From the NCBI GenBank assembly GCA_946530775.1, contig CAMNAH010000056.1, positions 1 to 7,417 of the forward strand: a stretch of 7,417 nucleotides of DNA. Reading direction: 5' to 3'. The position numbers were made by a program, and so were the translations under genes. The stretch comes from an uncultured Coriobacteriales bacterium. Lineage in GTDB: Bacteria > Actinomycetota > Coriobacteriia > Coriobacteriales > Atopobiaceae. A model generated the notes under the pieces. The model was not told the origin of the DNA. It saw only the letters and a program-made list of their open reading frames with translations, and searched no databases. Below are positions 1 through 5,580 of the stretch, piece by piece; within the stretch, counting starts at the first letter, position 1, and every line of letters starts with the position of its first letter.

Positions 1-191
1 GTGTCGTCGTCGAGCTCCTGGCGGCAGAGCTCCTCGGCGAAGACCGGCGCGATGTGCGCCACCTCGGCGGGCACGCCGTTGGGCAAGAGCATGCGCCCGG
101 GCTTCACGGGCATGTCGGCGCGCAGGTTGTAGTAGCTGGTGGGGATCTGGTCTTCCTTGAGGTAGATACGGTACGGGTTCTTCTCGGTCAT
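1..191 (-). CDS. trpB: TrpB2-type tryptophan synthase beta chain, N-terminal part (runs off the left edge)
   Basis: Reading leftward from the ATG at 191-189, 63 codons are open to the window edge. The N-terminus reads MTEKNPYRIYLKEDQIPTSY, followed by YNLRADMPVKPGR, an EVAHIAPVFAEEL stretch and QELDDDT. An early 'YLxEDQxPxxxYNLRAD' block followed by 'PVFxxEL..QEL' is typical of the TrpB2 (TrpB-like, PLP-dependent) branch rather than classical TrpB1. The family makes L-tryptophan from indole and L-serine using pyridoxal phosphate in the cytosol; some members may work as stand-alone indole salvage enzymes. The PLP lysine and the rest of the enzyme lie outside the window. The start is supported by a GAAAGGA Shine-Dalgarno (minus strand, 199-205) 7 bases before ATG. 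The leader upstream contains a Trp-codon leader peptide and terminator, which fits tryptophan control. Family is confident; the branch is slightly less so. Confidence 0.85.
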   Translation of the reverse strand, partial: MTEKNPYRIYLKEDQIPTSYYNLRADMPVKPGRMLLPNGVPAEVAHIAPVFAEELCRQELDDD

Positions 192-198
192 GGTCGGA

Positions 199-205
199 TC
201 CTTTC
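199..205 (-). promoter_or_regulatory. Ribosome binding site of the trpB2-type gene
   Basis: Minus-strand GAAAGGA lies 7 bases before the ATG at 191. It fixes the start codon and shows that the structural gene is translated independently of the leader peptide further upstream. Confidence 0.7.
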
Positions 206-291
206 ATACGAAAACAGATGGGCATACGCGTGCGCGCTCACGAAATAGGTGGATGCTGTGGGTTGTTATAAAAGGAGAGCCCCACGGCAAG

Positions 292-317
292 AAAAAAGCC
301 CCCGGTCACCCGGAGAC
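292..317 (-). terminator. Intrinsic terminator (attenuator hairpin, segments 3:4) before the trpB2-type gene
   Basis: On the minus strand, GUCUCCGG (317-310) pairs with CCGGGGGC (305-298) across a GUGA loop. This makes an 8-bp GC-rich stem with two G-U pairs, followed at once by six U (297-292). It lies about 100 bases before the trpB2 start and after the stop codon of the leader peptide, the position expected of a transcription attenuator. Segment 3 of this hairpin can alternatively pair with 342-351 (see the antiterminator entry), so termination should be conditional. Confidence 0.75.
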
Positions 318-351
318 TTATCCTGCGCGCAACGGCAAAAGCCCCGAATGA
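306..351 (-). promoter_or_regulatory. Candidate antiterminator pairing (segments 2:3) of the trp-type attenuator
   Basis: Minus-strand UCAUUCGGGG (351-342) can pair with CUCCGGGUGA (315-306): ten continuous pairs, three of them G-U. It takes up most of the 5' arm and the whole loop of the terminator hairpin and uses bases that otherwise belong to the 1:2 hairpin. Terminator and antiterminator therefore exclude each other, as in classical leader-peptide attenuators. Pairing was worked out by eye; no folding energies were computed. Confidence 0.6.
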
Positions 352-370
352 TCCGAGTTAGGCCTTGCCG
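333..370 (-). promoter_or_regulatory. Candidate 1:2 protector/pause hairpin overlapping the end of the leader ORF
   Basis: Minus-strand CGGCAAGGCCU (370-360) pairs with GGGCUUUUGCCG (344-333) with one bulged U, giving about 11 pairs. The 5' arm is the last four codons of the leader peptide (its end and stop). A ribosome that reaches the stop, or the absence of a stalled ribosome, would decide whether this stem forms. When it forms it sequesters part of segment 2 and leaves the terminator free to fold. Confidence 0.6.
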
Positions 371-435
371 AGCTGCCATCGACCATTGCCGCGCACGAGC
401 GCAGCGCGAGCACACATGTAGAAGCTCTTGGTCAT
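358..435 (-). CDS. Tryptophan leader peptide (25 codons, one Trp codon)
   Basis: A short minus-strand reading frame runs from ATG at 435-433 to TAA at 360-358. The peptide begins MTKSFYMCARAALVRG and ends NGRWQLGKA. A strong Shine-Dalgarno, GGAAGGAA (440-447), precedes the ATG by 4 bases. The only Trp codon (376-378) is codon 20 and lies 5 bases before RNA segment 1 (370-360), so a ribosome waiting there for charged tRNA-Trp would cover segment 1 and free segment 2 for the antiterminator. The role is inferred from this layout and from the trpB2-type gene downstream. One Trp codon is fewer than in well-known leaders such as E. coli trpL (two in tandem). An alternative is sensing of free tryptophan by nascent-peptide arrest, as in TnaC, which also has a single essential Trp. 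I do not recognise the peptide as a named family. Confidence 0.65.
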   Translation of the reverse strand: MTKSFYMCARAALVRGNGRWQLGKA

Positions 436-439
436 GGCG

Positions 440-447
440 TTCCTTCC
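440..447 (-). promoter_or_regulatory. Ribosome binding site of the leader peptide
   Basis: Minus-strand GGAAGGAA sits 4 bases before the leader ATG at 435. Such a strong site in front of a 25-codon frame is the main evidence that the frame is translated. Confidence 0.65.
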
Positions 448-468
448 AAACGGATAGGGCTTGAGGAG

Positions 469-497
469 AGTATGCCAGCGGCGCTTGGCATGCGCAA
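469..497 (-). promoter_or_regulatory. Candidate promoter for the trp leader and trpB2-type gene
   Basis: On the minus strand, TTGCGC (497-492) and CATACT (474-469) are separated by 17 bases. They match the sigma-70 boxes at 3 of 6 and 4 of 6 positions. The start site would fall near 462, giving a short 5' leader before the leader-peptide ATG at 435. The spacer is almost entirely filled by a palindrome (472-491), which raises the chance that this is a regulated promoter. Confidence 0.45.
472..491. promoter_or_regulatory. Palindrome in the promoter spacer, candidate operator
   Basis: ATGCCA (472-477) and TGGCAT (486-491) form a perfect 6-bp inverted repeat. The 8-base centre adds further imperfect symmetry (GCG/CGC with one extra base). 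It lies between the predicted -35 and -10 boxes of the minus-strand promoter, where a bound dimeric repressor would block RNA polymerase. The regulator is unknown; nothing in the window encodes one. Confidence 0.45.
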
Positions 498-511
498 TCC
501 CCTTAAATGTC

Positions 512-535
512 TCGTAACAATTGAACCAGTTACGA
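512..535. promoter_or_regulatory. 7-bp inverted repeat between the divergent promoters
   Basis: TCGTAAC (512-518) and GTTACGA (529-535) are perfect inverted repeats 10 bases apart, in a locally AT-rich stretch. The element lies upstream of the minus-strand promoter's -35 box and about 55 bases before the TATAAT of the plus-strand TIR gene. It could bind a dimeric regulator of one or both promoters. No T-run follows, so it is not a terminator. Confidence 0.4.
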
Positions 536-589
536 AATTGCGGTCATCGATGATTCATGCGAGTCGCTCCGTGTTCGGATACGCCGCCC

Positions 590-595
590 TATAAT
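590..595 (+). promoter_or_regulatory. Perfect -10 box (TATAAT) of the TIR gene, implying a leaderless transcript
   Basis: TATAAT ends 6 bases before the ATG at 602, so the usual start-site spacing puts +1 on or next to the A of that ATG. No Shine-Dalgarno is seen upstream and no convincing -35 box at 16-18 bases. -10-driven leaderless mRNAs are known to be common in actinobacteria. The box also argues against the more upstream in-frame ATG at 557, which would place the promoter inside the gene. Confidence 0.6.
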
Positions 596-601
596 CGAGA
601 C

Positions 602-1171
602 ATGAGAGACTACAGACACTACATGGCGTTCATCTCGCACCGCTCCACGGACCATGCGTTCGCGGAGTGGCTGCTCAAGAAACTCGAGCATTACCCCATC
701 GGGTCGAAGATCCGCAAGAAGTACGATATCGCGCGCAAATACGTCAAGCCCATCTGCATCGACCAATACGAGTTCGCCTCCAAGGACCTGCAGAAGGAGA
801 TGCGCACCAAGCTCGACAACTCCGACAAGATGGTCCTGCTCTGCTCGCGTGCGAGCGCCGGCGTGTATAACCCGGCATTCGACTGGAAGGCCGATCCCTC
901 GCTCATCGAGGGCTGGACCTACGAGGATTGGATGGCCAACGCCGACCTCACGGGCTTCGTGGGCTTCGAGATCGCCTACATGCTGAGCCAGGGCAGGCAG
1001 GATGACATCCTCGCCGTGATCGTCGACGGCGATCCCGTGGAGGGCGACTGCTTCCATCCTCTCGTGCGCGAGTGGATGAAGAAGGACGATATCTACTACG
1101 ATTTCAGCGCCGGGGCCAAGACCGACCGGAAGACCTTCCTCAAGCTCGTCTCGGCGATCCTCGGCATCGAG
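602..1171 (+). other. TIR domain (residues about 1-190)
   Basis: The first strand with box 1 is YMAFISHRSTD (residues 7-17), followed by helix FAEWLLKKLE. A second block is ICIDQYEFASKDLQKEMRTK (51-70) and a third strand is KMVLLCSRAS (76-85). The 'GFEIAYML' block around E123 matches the conserved E-I position of bacterial TIR domains, where the glutamate is needed for NAD cleavage. Between the S82-R83 strand end and E123 lie about 40 residues rich in W, Y, D and E (including DWKADP, EGWTYEDW). In compact TIR domains this interval is much shorter, so a loop insertion beside the active site is likely. Whether the enzyme is active cannot be told from sequence alone. Confidence 0.85.
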
Positions 1172-4100
1172 AACTTCAGCGAGATCTTCGACCACGATGC
1201 CAAGCGCAAGCGCCTCATCAGCGCCGGCATCGCCGGCCTCTCAGCTGCGGCGGTTGCTGCGGGCGTGTGGGCATGGGGCTACTTCCTGCCCCACGAGAAG
1301 CACTTCGCGGACTACGTGATGGTCAACGGTATCCCGCAGGGCATCGAGGAGCTTGCAGGCTCGGAATACGCGTCGTCGAGCGACCACTACGTCATCACCA
1401 CCACCCAGGCTTCGCACCGCATCACCCTCGAGCATGTCAATGCGGCCCTCACGCCGATCGAGGAGGTGGCGAGCGCACGCGTGGATGCGCCCATGATCGC
1501 CGTCTACCAATGCCGTCCCAACTGGAAGCCCGACACGGTGGAGTTCCGCGACCGCAACGGCATCGTGCAGATGGCCTACGCCTATACCACCGATATGGGA
1601 TATGCGACTTTCCAGGAAAACGAGTACACGAGCGATCAGGTGTATCCCACCACGCAGACCGACGACTACGGCATCCCCATCCGTATGAAGATCGACCGGT
1701 ATGACCTCACCTTCGACGACAACGGCTTCATGACGCGCCGCATGTATATGTCGGGCGTGAACTACGTGATCGACGAGACGGGCGTGGCGGGCGAGGCCTA
1801 CACGTATGACGGAGAGGGCCGCATTACCGGCATGCGGTACCTCAACAGCGAGCGCGAGGTTGCGGCCAACCAGAACGGCGTGGCGGGAATCGACTACCTC
1901 TACGACGAGGGCGGGCGCCTCGTGCGCGAGACCTTCGTCGGCGTGGACGGCAACGCGGTCTACGGCACCGAGTGGTACTCCTACGTCACCTACGACTACT
2001 CGTCCAAGGGAGAGCTCGTCACCGCCACGTATTTCTCTCCCGAGGGGGAGGAGGTCGTGTGCGCGGACGGCTACAGCAGGGCGGAGCGCACCTACGACGG
2101 CAGCGGCAATATGGTTCGCGAGGAGTTCTTCGGGCCAGAGGGCGAGCCGCTCTACTGCGATGCCGAGTACCATACGGGCGAATATGCCTACAACGATCGC
2201 GGCGACTGCATCTCGGCAGCCTATTTCAACCATGAGGGCACGCCCACGCTGCATGCGGATGGCTACGCCAAGATCGAGTGGGACCGCGACGCCAACGGCA
2301 ACGCAGTCGAGACGCGCTACTTCAGCACCGAGGACACGCCCATGCCCTCGGAGACGTACGCCGCGGTGGTCGACCGCGTCTACAACGACCAGGGTTTCCT
2401 CGTGGAGGAGACCAACTACGGCGCGAACGGAAGCCCCATCATCACCGCGCAGGGCTATTTCAAGAAGACCATCTCGACCGACCGTGCAGGTAGGCCGCTG
2501 GAGATAGCGGTCTACGGCATAGATGGGCAGCCGGTCTACCACGAGGAGATGTACCACAAGATGGCCTTCTCCTACGATGACCGCGGCAACCTCTCCGAGA
2601 TCGACCTCTTCGGCACGAACGGCAAGCCCATACCTTTCAACGGATACTGGGCCAAGCAGAAGCGCACCTACAACGGCGGGGGCCAGGTCACATCGACCAG
2701 CTACGAGGATAGGTTCGGCAACCCCGTGACCGTACCCGGCATGTACGCCCGTCTCGAGAACACCTATGACGATCGTGGACTGCTCACCTCGACGAGCTAC
2801 TACGATACGGCGGGCAACCTTACCACGGGCATGACGCGGTTGCAGGGCGGAGCCTTTGCAGGAGACCGCCCGTATGCGGCGATCGAGTACACGTATGACG
2901 AAGCGGGCAACATGGTGACCGCAACCTATATCGCCGAGGACGGCGAACCCATAGGCGACGGCGGGGTCGCCATGCGCGAGTACGTCTACGACGAGGTCGG
3001 ACGCACTACGCGGGTACGCTACTTCAAGGATGACGGCCAGCTCGTCGAATCGTACGAGGCGATCACGGTCTTCACCTACGACGGCTACGGCAGGCTCTTC
3101 TCGTCTGCCTACTACGACAGCACTGGAACTGCGACATATGGCCTGAACAGCGGTTGCTTTGCGGACTATACCGCGCGCGACTATCGCGGCAACGTGGTGG
3201 AACGTCTTAGGGTCGCTCCCGACGGCTCTCAGGTGGGCAACCATTACAAGATCGAATACGACGAGCGCGGGCTCGAGGTGCGCCGCGATTTCTACGATAC
3301 GGCGGGGAACCCCGTGATGACCGGGGATGGCTACGCATCGCTTCTGGTCGAGTACAACGATGCCGGCAAGCGCATCAAGACCACGGCGCTCGACACCGCA
3401 GGCAACCCCGTGGTCCACTCCGAGGGCTTCGCCATCGCGACGCGCACCTATGCCGAGAACGGCGAGCTCATCGGCATGGATTATTTCGATGCCGAGGGCA
3501 ATCCCGTCGATCTGCCCGCAGGATACAGCGGCTACCGGCGCGAGATGAACGACTTCCGGCATGTGACCGATGCCACATACTACGACAAGACGGGGACGAC
3601 GCTGCTCCACTACACGGCCTCGTTCCAGGACTTCGTGTACAAGACCTCGGAGGCGGTGTTCGGGAAGAACGACGAGCCCATCGCCGACCGCGTGTTCCAG
3701 GTGTCGCGTATCGAGAGCACCTACGATGAGAACGGGCAGCAGACCTCGGCGCGCTACTACGGTGTGGACGGCGAGCCGCGCATGCTCATGAAGGATTTCT
3801 TCTCGGGTTGGACATCCGAGTACGAGAACGGACAGGAGTCGCGGCGCACCTACCTCGGTCCCGATGGCGAGCCGTTCATGCAGCGTGGCGGGTTCGCGAG
3901 CGTGACCTTCGAGCGCAACGCGCTCGGCCAGGAGATCCGCCGGAGCTACTTCGACCAGAACGGCGAGCCCGTCAACACGGTCTGGGGCTTCGCGGTGATG
4001 GAGGTCGCCTACGACGACGCGGGCGAGATCGAGACGGCTGCCTACTACGACGTGGACGGCAAGCCGGTTAAGCCTGCGGGCAGCGCGCGCCTCATCGACA

Positions 4101-4921
4101 TGTACCTCTCGGATGACTTCGACACGATGACCGTGCGCGACCCGTCGACGGGAGAATCGGTCGAAATCGCGTACCAGATCGAGCCGTCGGACGTGCGCAT
4201 GCTCGCATTCGAGGACGTCTCCGGCGAGACCGACATGCTGAGGCAGCCCTACTTCCCGCTGCTCACCGGCACCTCGGATGTGGGCGACTTCATCTACATG
4301 AGCCTCATGTCGTATATCCCGCAGATCGACGAGCAGACGGAGGCGGCCGACCTCTCCGGCGAGGAGGAGATGGCGGGCTGGCAGGCGACTGCCGACGCCT
4401 TCGTCGATGTGCTTCAGGCGGGAAGCGCAGATGACCTCATGTCGTTGATGGATCTCTCGGCGGTGGAGGGCGTGCTCGATATGCTCAACCCGCTTGTGAA
4501 CGAGCCCAAGACGCTCGACGAGCTCATGGGCTTCTACCGCGATCTCTACCAAGGCGCGCTGGACGACCTGCGCGGGGACCTGTCGGCCAAGTACGGCGAT
4601 GATTTCGTGATCTCGTACGAGATCCTCGACGTGCAGACCTACGATCCCGAGGTTGTCGCGCAGGTGGGGGAGCAGCTGCGGACGTATCTTCCCGAAGATA
4701 AGCGCGATGCCTACAACCTCGAGGGCATGGTGATCCTGACGGTGCGCTACACGGTGAGCGGATCGAAGGGCAGCGGCATGGAAACCGGAAGCTACCTCAC
4801 GCCTGCGCTCACGCTGTTCAAGATCAACGGGGAATGGACGCTCGGGTCGGGCAACGGATTCCCCGACGCCTCGCGCGACGAGCTCTCCGATTTCTTCGGA
4901 GGGTTCATCGCCAACAATTGA
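602..4921 (+). CDS. Large single-pass membrane protein: N-terminal TIR domain, transmembrane segment, YD/RHS-like repeats, C-terminal domain
   Basis: The protein has 1439 residues from the ATG at 602; the in-frame ATG at 557 is rejected because of the TATAAT at 590 and poor context. Order: TIR domain (about 1-190), basic KRKR (201-204), hydrophobic helix (205-229), linker (230-364), about 25 tandem units of about 32 residues (365-1159), and a C-terminal domain (1160-1439). KRKR on the cytosolic side predicts N-inside, C-outside, so TIR faces the cytosol and some 1210 residues face outward. Bacterial TIR domains are often NAD-cleaving enzymes or signalling modules; E123 is the candidate catalytic glutamate. 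A surface sensor or single-gene defence receptor is inference. It stands alone between trpB2 and carAB, with no recognisable partner gene and no obvious compositional break. No terminator was seen after its stop, so some read-through into the carA leader is possible. Confidence 0.9.
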   Translation: MRDYRHYMAFISHRSTDHAFAEWLLKKLEHYPIGSKIRKKYDIARKYVKPICIDQYEFASKDLQKEMRTKLDNSDKMVLLCSRASAGVYNPAFDWKADPSLIEGWTYEDWMANADLTGFVGFEIAYMLSQGRQDDILAVIVDGDPVEGDCFHPLVREWMKKDDIYYDFSAGAKTDRKTFLKLVSAILGIENFSEIFDHDAKRKRLISAGIAGLSAAAVAAGVWAWGYFLPHEKHFADYVMVNGIPQGIEELAGSEYASSSDHYVITTTQASHRITLEHVNAALTPIEEVASARVDAPMIAVYQCRPNWKPDTVEFRDRNGIVQMAYAYTTDMGYATFQENEYTSDQVYPTTQTDDYGIPIRMKIDRYDLTFDDNGFMTRRMYMSGVNYVIDETGVAGEAYTYDGEGRITGMRYLNSEREVAANQNGVAGIDYLYDEGGRLVRETFVGVDGNAVYGTEWYSYVTYDYSSKGELVTATYFSPEGEEVVCADGYSRAERTYDGSGNMVREEFFGPEGEPLYCDAEYHTGEYAYNDRGDCISAAYFNHEGTPTLHADGYAKIEWDRDANGNAVETRYFSTEDTPMPSETYAAVVDRVYNDQGFLVEETNYGANGSPIITAQGYFKKTISTDRAGRPLEIAVYGIDGQPVYHEEMYHKMAFSYDDRGNLSEIDLFGTNGKPIPFNGYWAKQKRTYNGGGQVTSTSYEDRFGNPVTVPGMYARLENTYDDRGLLTSTSYYDTAGNLTTGMTRLQGGAFAGDRPYAAIEYTYDEAGNMVTATYIAEDGEPIGDGGVAMREYVYDEVGRTTRVRYFKDDGQLVESYEAITVFTYDGYGRLFSSAYYDSTGTATYGLNSGCFADYTARDYRGNVVERLRVAPDGSQVGNHYKIEYDERGLEVRRDFYDTAGNPVMTGDGYASLLVEYNDAGKRIKTTALDTAGNPVVHSEGFAIATRTYAENGELIGMDYFDAEGNPVDLPAGYSGYRREMNDFRHVTDATYYDKTGTTLLHYTASFQDFVYKTSEAVFGKNDEPIADRVFQVSRIESTYDENGQQTSARYYGVDGEPRMLMKDFFSGWTSEYENGQESRRTYLGPDGEPFMQRGGFASVTFERNALGQEIRRSYFDQNGEPVNTVWGFAVMEVAYDDAGEIETAAYYDVDGKPVKPAGSARLIDMYLSDDFDTMTVRDPSTGESVEIAYQIEPSDVRMLAFEDVSGETDMLRQPYFPLLTGTSDVGDFIYMSLMSYIPQIDEQTEAADLSGEEEMAGWQATADAFVDVLQAGSADDLMSLMDLSAVEGVLDMLNPLVNEPKTLDELMGFYRDLYQGALDDLRGDLSAKYGDDFVISYEILDVQTYDPEVVAQVGEQLRTYLPEDKRDAYNLEGMVILTVRYTVSGSKGSGMETGSYLTPALTLFKINGEWTLGSGNGFPDASRDELSDFFGGFIANN
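1214..1288 (+). other. Transmembrane segment (residues 205-229)
   Basis: A 25-residue run, LISAGIAGLSAAAVAAGVWA followed by WGYFL, is hydrophobic and free of charge. It is preceded by KRKR and followed by P-H-E-K. By the positive-inside rule the N-terminal side is cytosolic. There is no signal peptide at the protein N-terminus, so this segment is the likely signal-anchor. Confidence 0.85.
1694..4078 (+). repeat. About 25 tandem ~32-residue (about 96-bp) YD/RHS-like protein repeats
   Basis: The units share the pattern 'T-Y-D-x-x-G-N-hydrophobic-x-x-x-x-Y-[FY]-x-x-x-G-x-P-V-x(5)-G-[FY]-A'. Examples are TYDDRGLLTSTSYYDTAGN, TYDEAGNMVTATYIAEDGEP and AYDDAGEIETAAYYDVDGKP. Units are usually 29-33 residues with little drift. 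Exceptions are an insertion of about 11 residues near LQGGAFAGDRP and a decayed stretch around residues 985-1040. DNA identity between units is low, so this is an old protein repeat rather than a recent DNA expansion. The YD and G-x-P motifs resemble RHS/YD and related beta-hairpin repeats, which build long beta structures on cell surfaces. The ligand is unknown. Confidence 0.85.
4079..4918 (+). other. C-terminal extracytoplasmic domain (residues 1160-1439)
   Basis: The repeats stop and a different composition begins. There is a beta-rich part (LIDMYLSDDFDTMTVRDPST), an acidic helical part with DAFVDVLQAGSADDLMSLMD and LDELMGFYRDLYQGALDDL, then strands ending with GMVILTVRYTVSG and TLFKINGEWTLGSGN. 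Helices followed by strands ending in 'F-K-I-N-G-E-W-x-L' recall NTF2-like or DUF4878-like domains of secreted bacterial proteins. This is a resemblance only; I cannot confirm the family. It would cap the repeat stalk at its distal, extracellular end. Confidence 0.5.
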
Positions 4922-4942
4922 GCAGGCATTGTAACCTATTCG

Positions 4943-4979
4943 TTAACATGATTAAGCGATAGCAAATATGCGCTATTCT
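4943..4979 (+). promoter_or_regulatory. Candidate promoter region of the carAB operon
   Basis: An AT-rich stretch directly after the TIR gene holds two overlapping possibilities: TTAAGC (4952) with TATTCT (4974) at 16-base spacing, or TTAACA (4943) with TATGCG (4967) at 18-base spacing. Neither is strong. Either would start transcription just upstream of the PyrR-binding hairpin, as a pyrimidine leader requires. Confidence 0.4.
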
Positions 4980-4985
4980 GAATAC

Positions 4986-5021
4986 GACCTTTAAGAGCGG
5001 TACGGAGAGACCGACAAGGCG
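4986..5021 (+). promoter_or_regulatory. PyrR-binding RNA hairpin (anti-antiterminator) of the pyrimidine operon
   Basis: CCUU (4988-4991) pairs with AAGG (5016-5019), then an asymmetric UAAGAG/AC internal loop, then CGGU (4998-5001) with ACCG (5010-5013), closed by a loop carrying GGAGAG. The order CCUUUAA, purine-rich loop with GAGAG, ACCGACAAGG matches the conserved PyrR target of Gram-positive pyr leaders (for example B. subtilis UCCAGAGAGGCU...AAGG). PyrR bound with UMP stabilises this hairpin and favours the downstream terminator, so UMP should lower carAB expression. The pyrR gene is not in the window. A weak alternative pairing (5011-5014 with 5047-5050 and 5018-5021 with 5042-5045) is a possible antiterminator, but it does not enter the terminator stem and I am unsure of it. 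Confidence 0.8.
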
Positions 5022-5050
5022 CCCAGAGCACATACGCTGCATGCCATCGG

Positions 5051-5083
5051 AGCATCCTCCCGCATAGGGATGGGTGCTTTTTT
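5051..5083 (+). terminator. Intrinsic terminator (attenuator) before carA
   Basis: AGCAUCCUCCC (5051-5061) pairs with GGGAUGGGUGCU (5067-5078) across a GCAUA loop. This gives about 11 pairs with one bulged U and one U-G pair, followed by a run of U to 5083. It lies about 30 bases after the PyrR hairpin and 40 bases before the carA start, the standard order of a pyr attenuator. Confidence 0.8.
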
Positions 5084-5110
5084 CGTAGGTGCACGGTGTG
5101 CGGGCAGGAA

Positions 5111-5117
5111 GAGAGGA
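5111..5117 (+). promoter_or_regulatory. Ribosome binding site deciding the carA start
   Basis: GAGAGGA ends 6 bases before ATG at 5124 but abuts the in-frame ATG at 5118. The ATG at 5124 is therefore preferred; the longer version would add only Met-His. Confidence 0.6.
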
Positions 5118-5123
5118 ATGCAC

Positions 5124-5580
5124 ATGAATCTGCTGGTCGACGAGATGGCCCGCCCCGAGGCCATCCTGGTTCTGGAGGATGGCACGGTCTTCCGCGGCCG
5201 CTCATGCGGCGCGGAGGGCGAGGCTTCCGGCCACATCTGCTTCGATACGGACATCTTTGGGTATCAGGCGGCGCTTGGGAGCGACGCCAACGACGGCACC
5301 ATCGTCGCTTTCACGTATCCGCAGGTGGGAAACTTCGGCATCAACGCCGATGCACCCGCGCATGCCTGCGCGGCCGGCGTGGTGGTGCACGACATGATCT
5401 ACACCCCCTCGAGCTGGCAATGCGAGAAGAGCCTGCCCGACTACCTTGCCGAGCAGGGAGTCGTGGGCATCGAGGACATCGACGTGCGTGCGCTCGTGTC
5501 GCATCTGCGTGGGAAGGCTCCCATGAACGCAACCATCTCGACCGTTGCAAGCGGTGAGCCCGCGAAGGGCGGTGAGGCCA

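Noticed and set aside
54..464. Two short plus-strand frames (54-248 and 249-464)
   Set aside because: The first is antisense to the trpB2-type gene; the second crosses the attenuator, terminator and leader peptide of the minus strand. Neither has a ribosome binding site or a recognisable product.
557..601. Upstream start for the TIR gene at ATG 557
   Set aside because: It would put the perfect TATAAT inside the gene, has no ribosome binding site, and adds 15 residues before the natural start of the TIR fold.
530..1195. Minus-strand open frame opposite the TIR domain
   Set aside because: Its end covers the plus-strand promoter and TIR domain, the translation shows no family, and the plus strand is clearly coding.
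1241..4552. Long open frame on the minus strand (1103 codons) opposite the TIR gene
   Set aside because: It mirrors the plus-strand repeat gene: the translation is rich in His, Val, Arg and Ala with no domain, as expected opposite GC-rich codons with few complementary stops. No ribosome binding site or family supports it.
602..4921. Classical RHS/YD polymorphic toxin
   Set aside because: The repeats resemble YD repeats, but there is no RHS core 'DPxGL' region, no variable toxin tip or immunity gene after it, and the N-terminus is a cytosolic TIR domain with a membrane anchor.
4905..5254. Minus-strand short frames across the carA leader
   Set aside because: They run through the PyrR hairpin and terminator, show no family and are better explained as chance frames.
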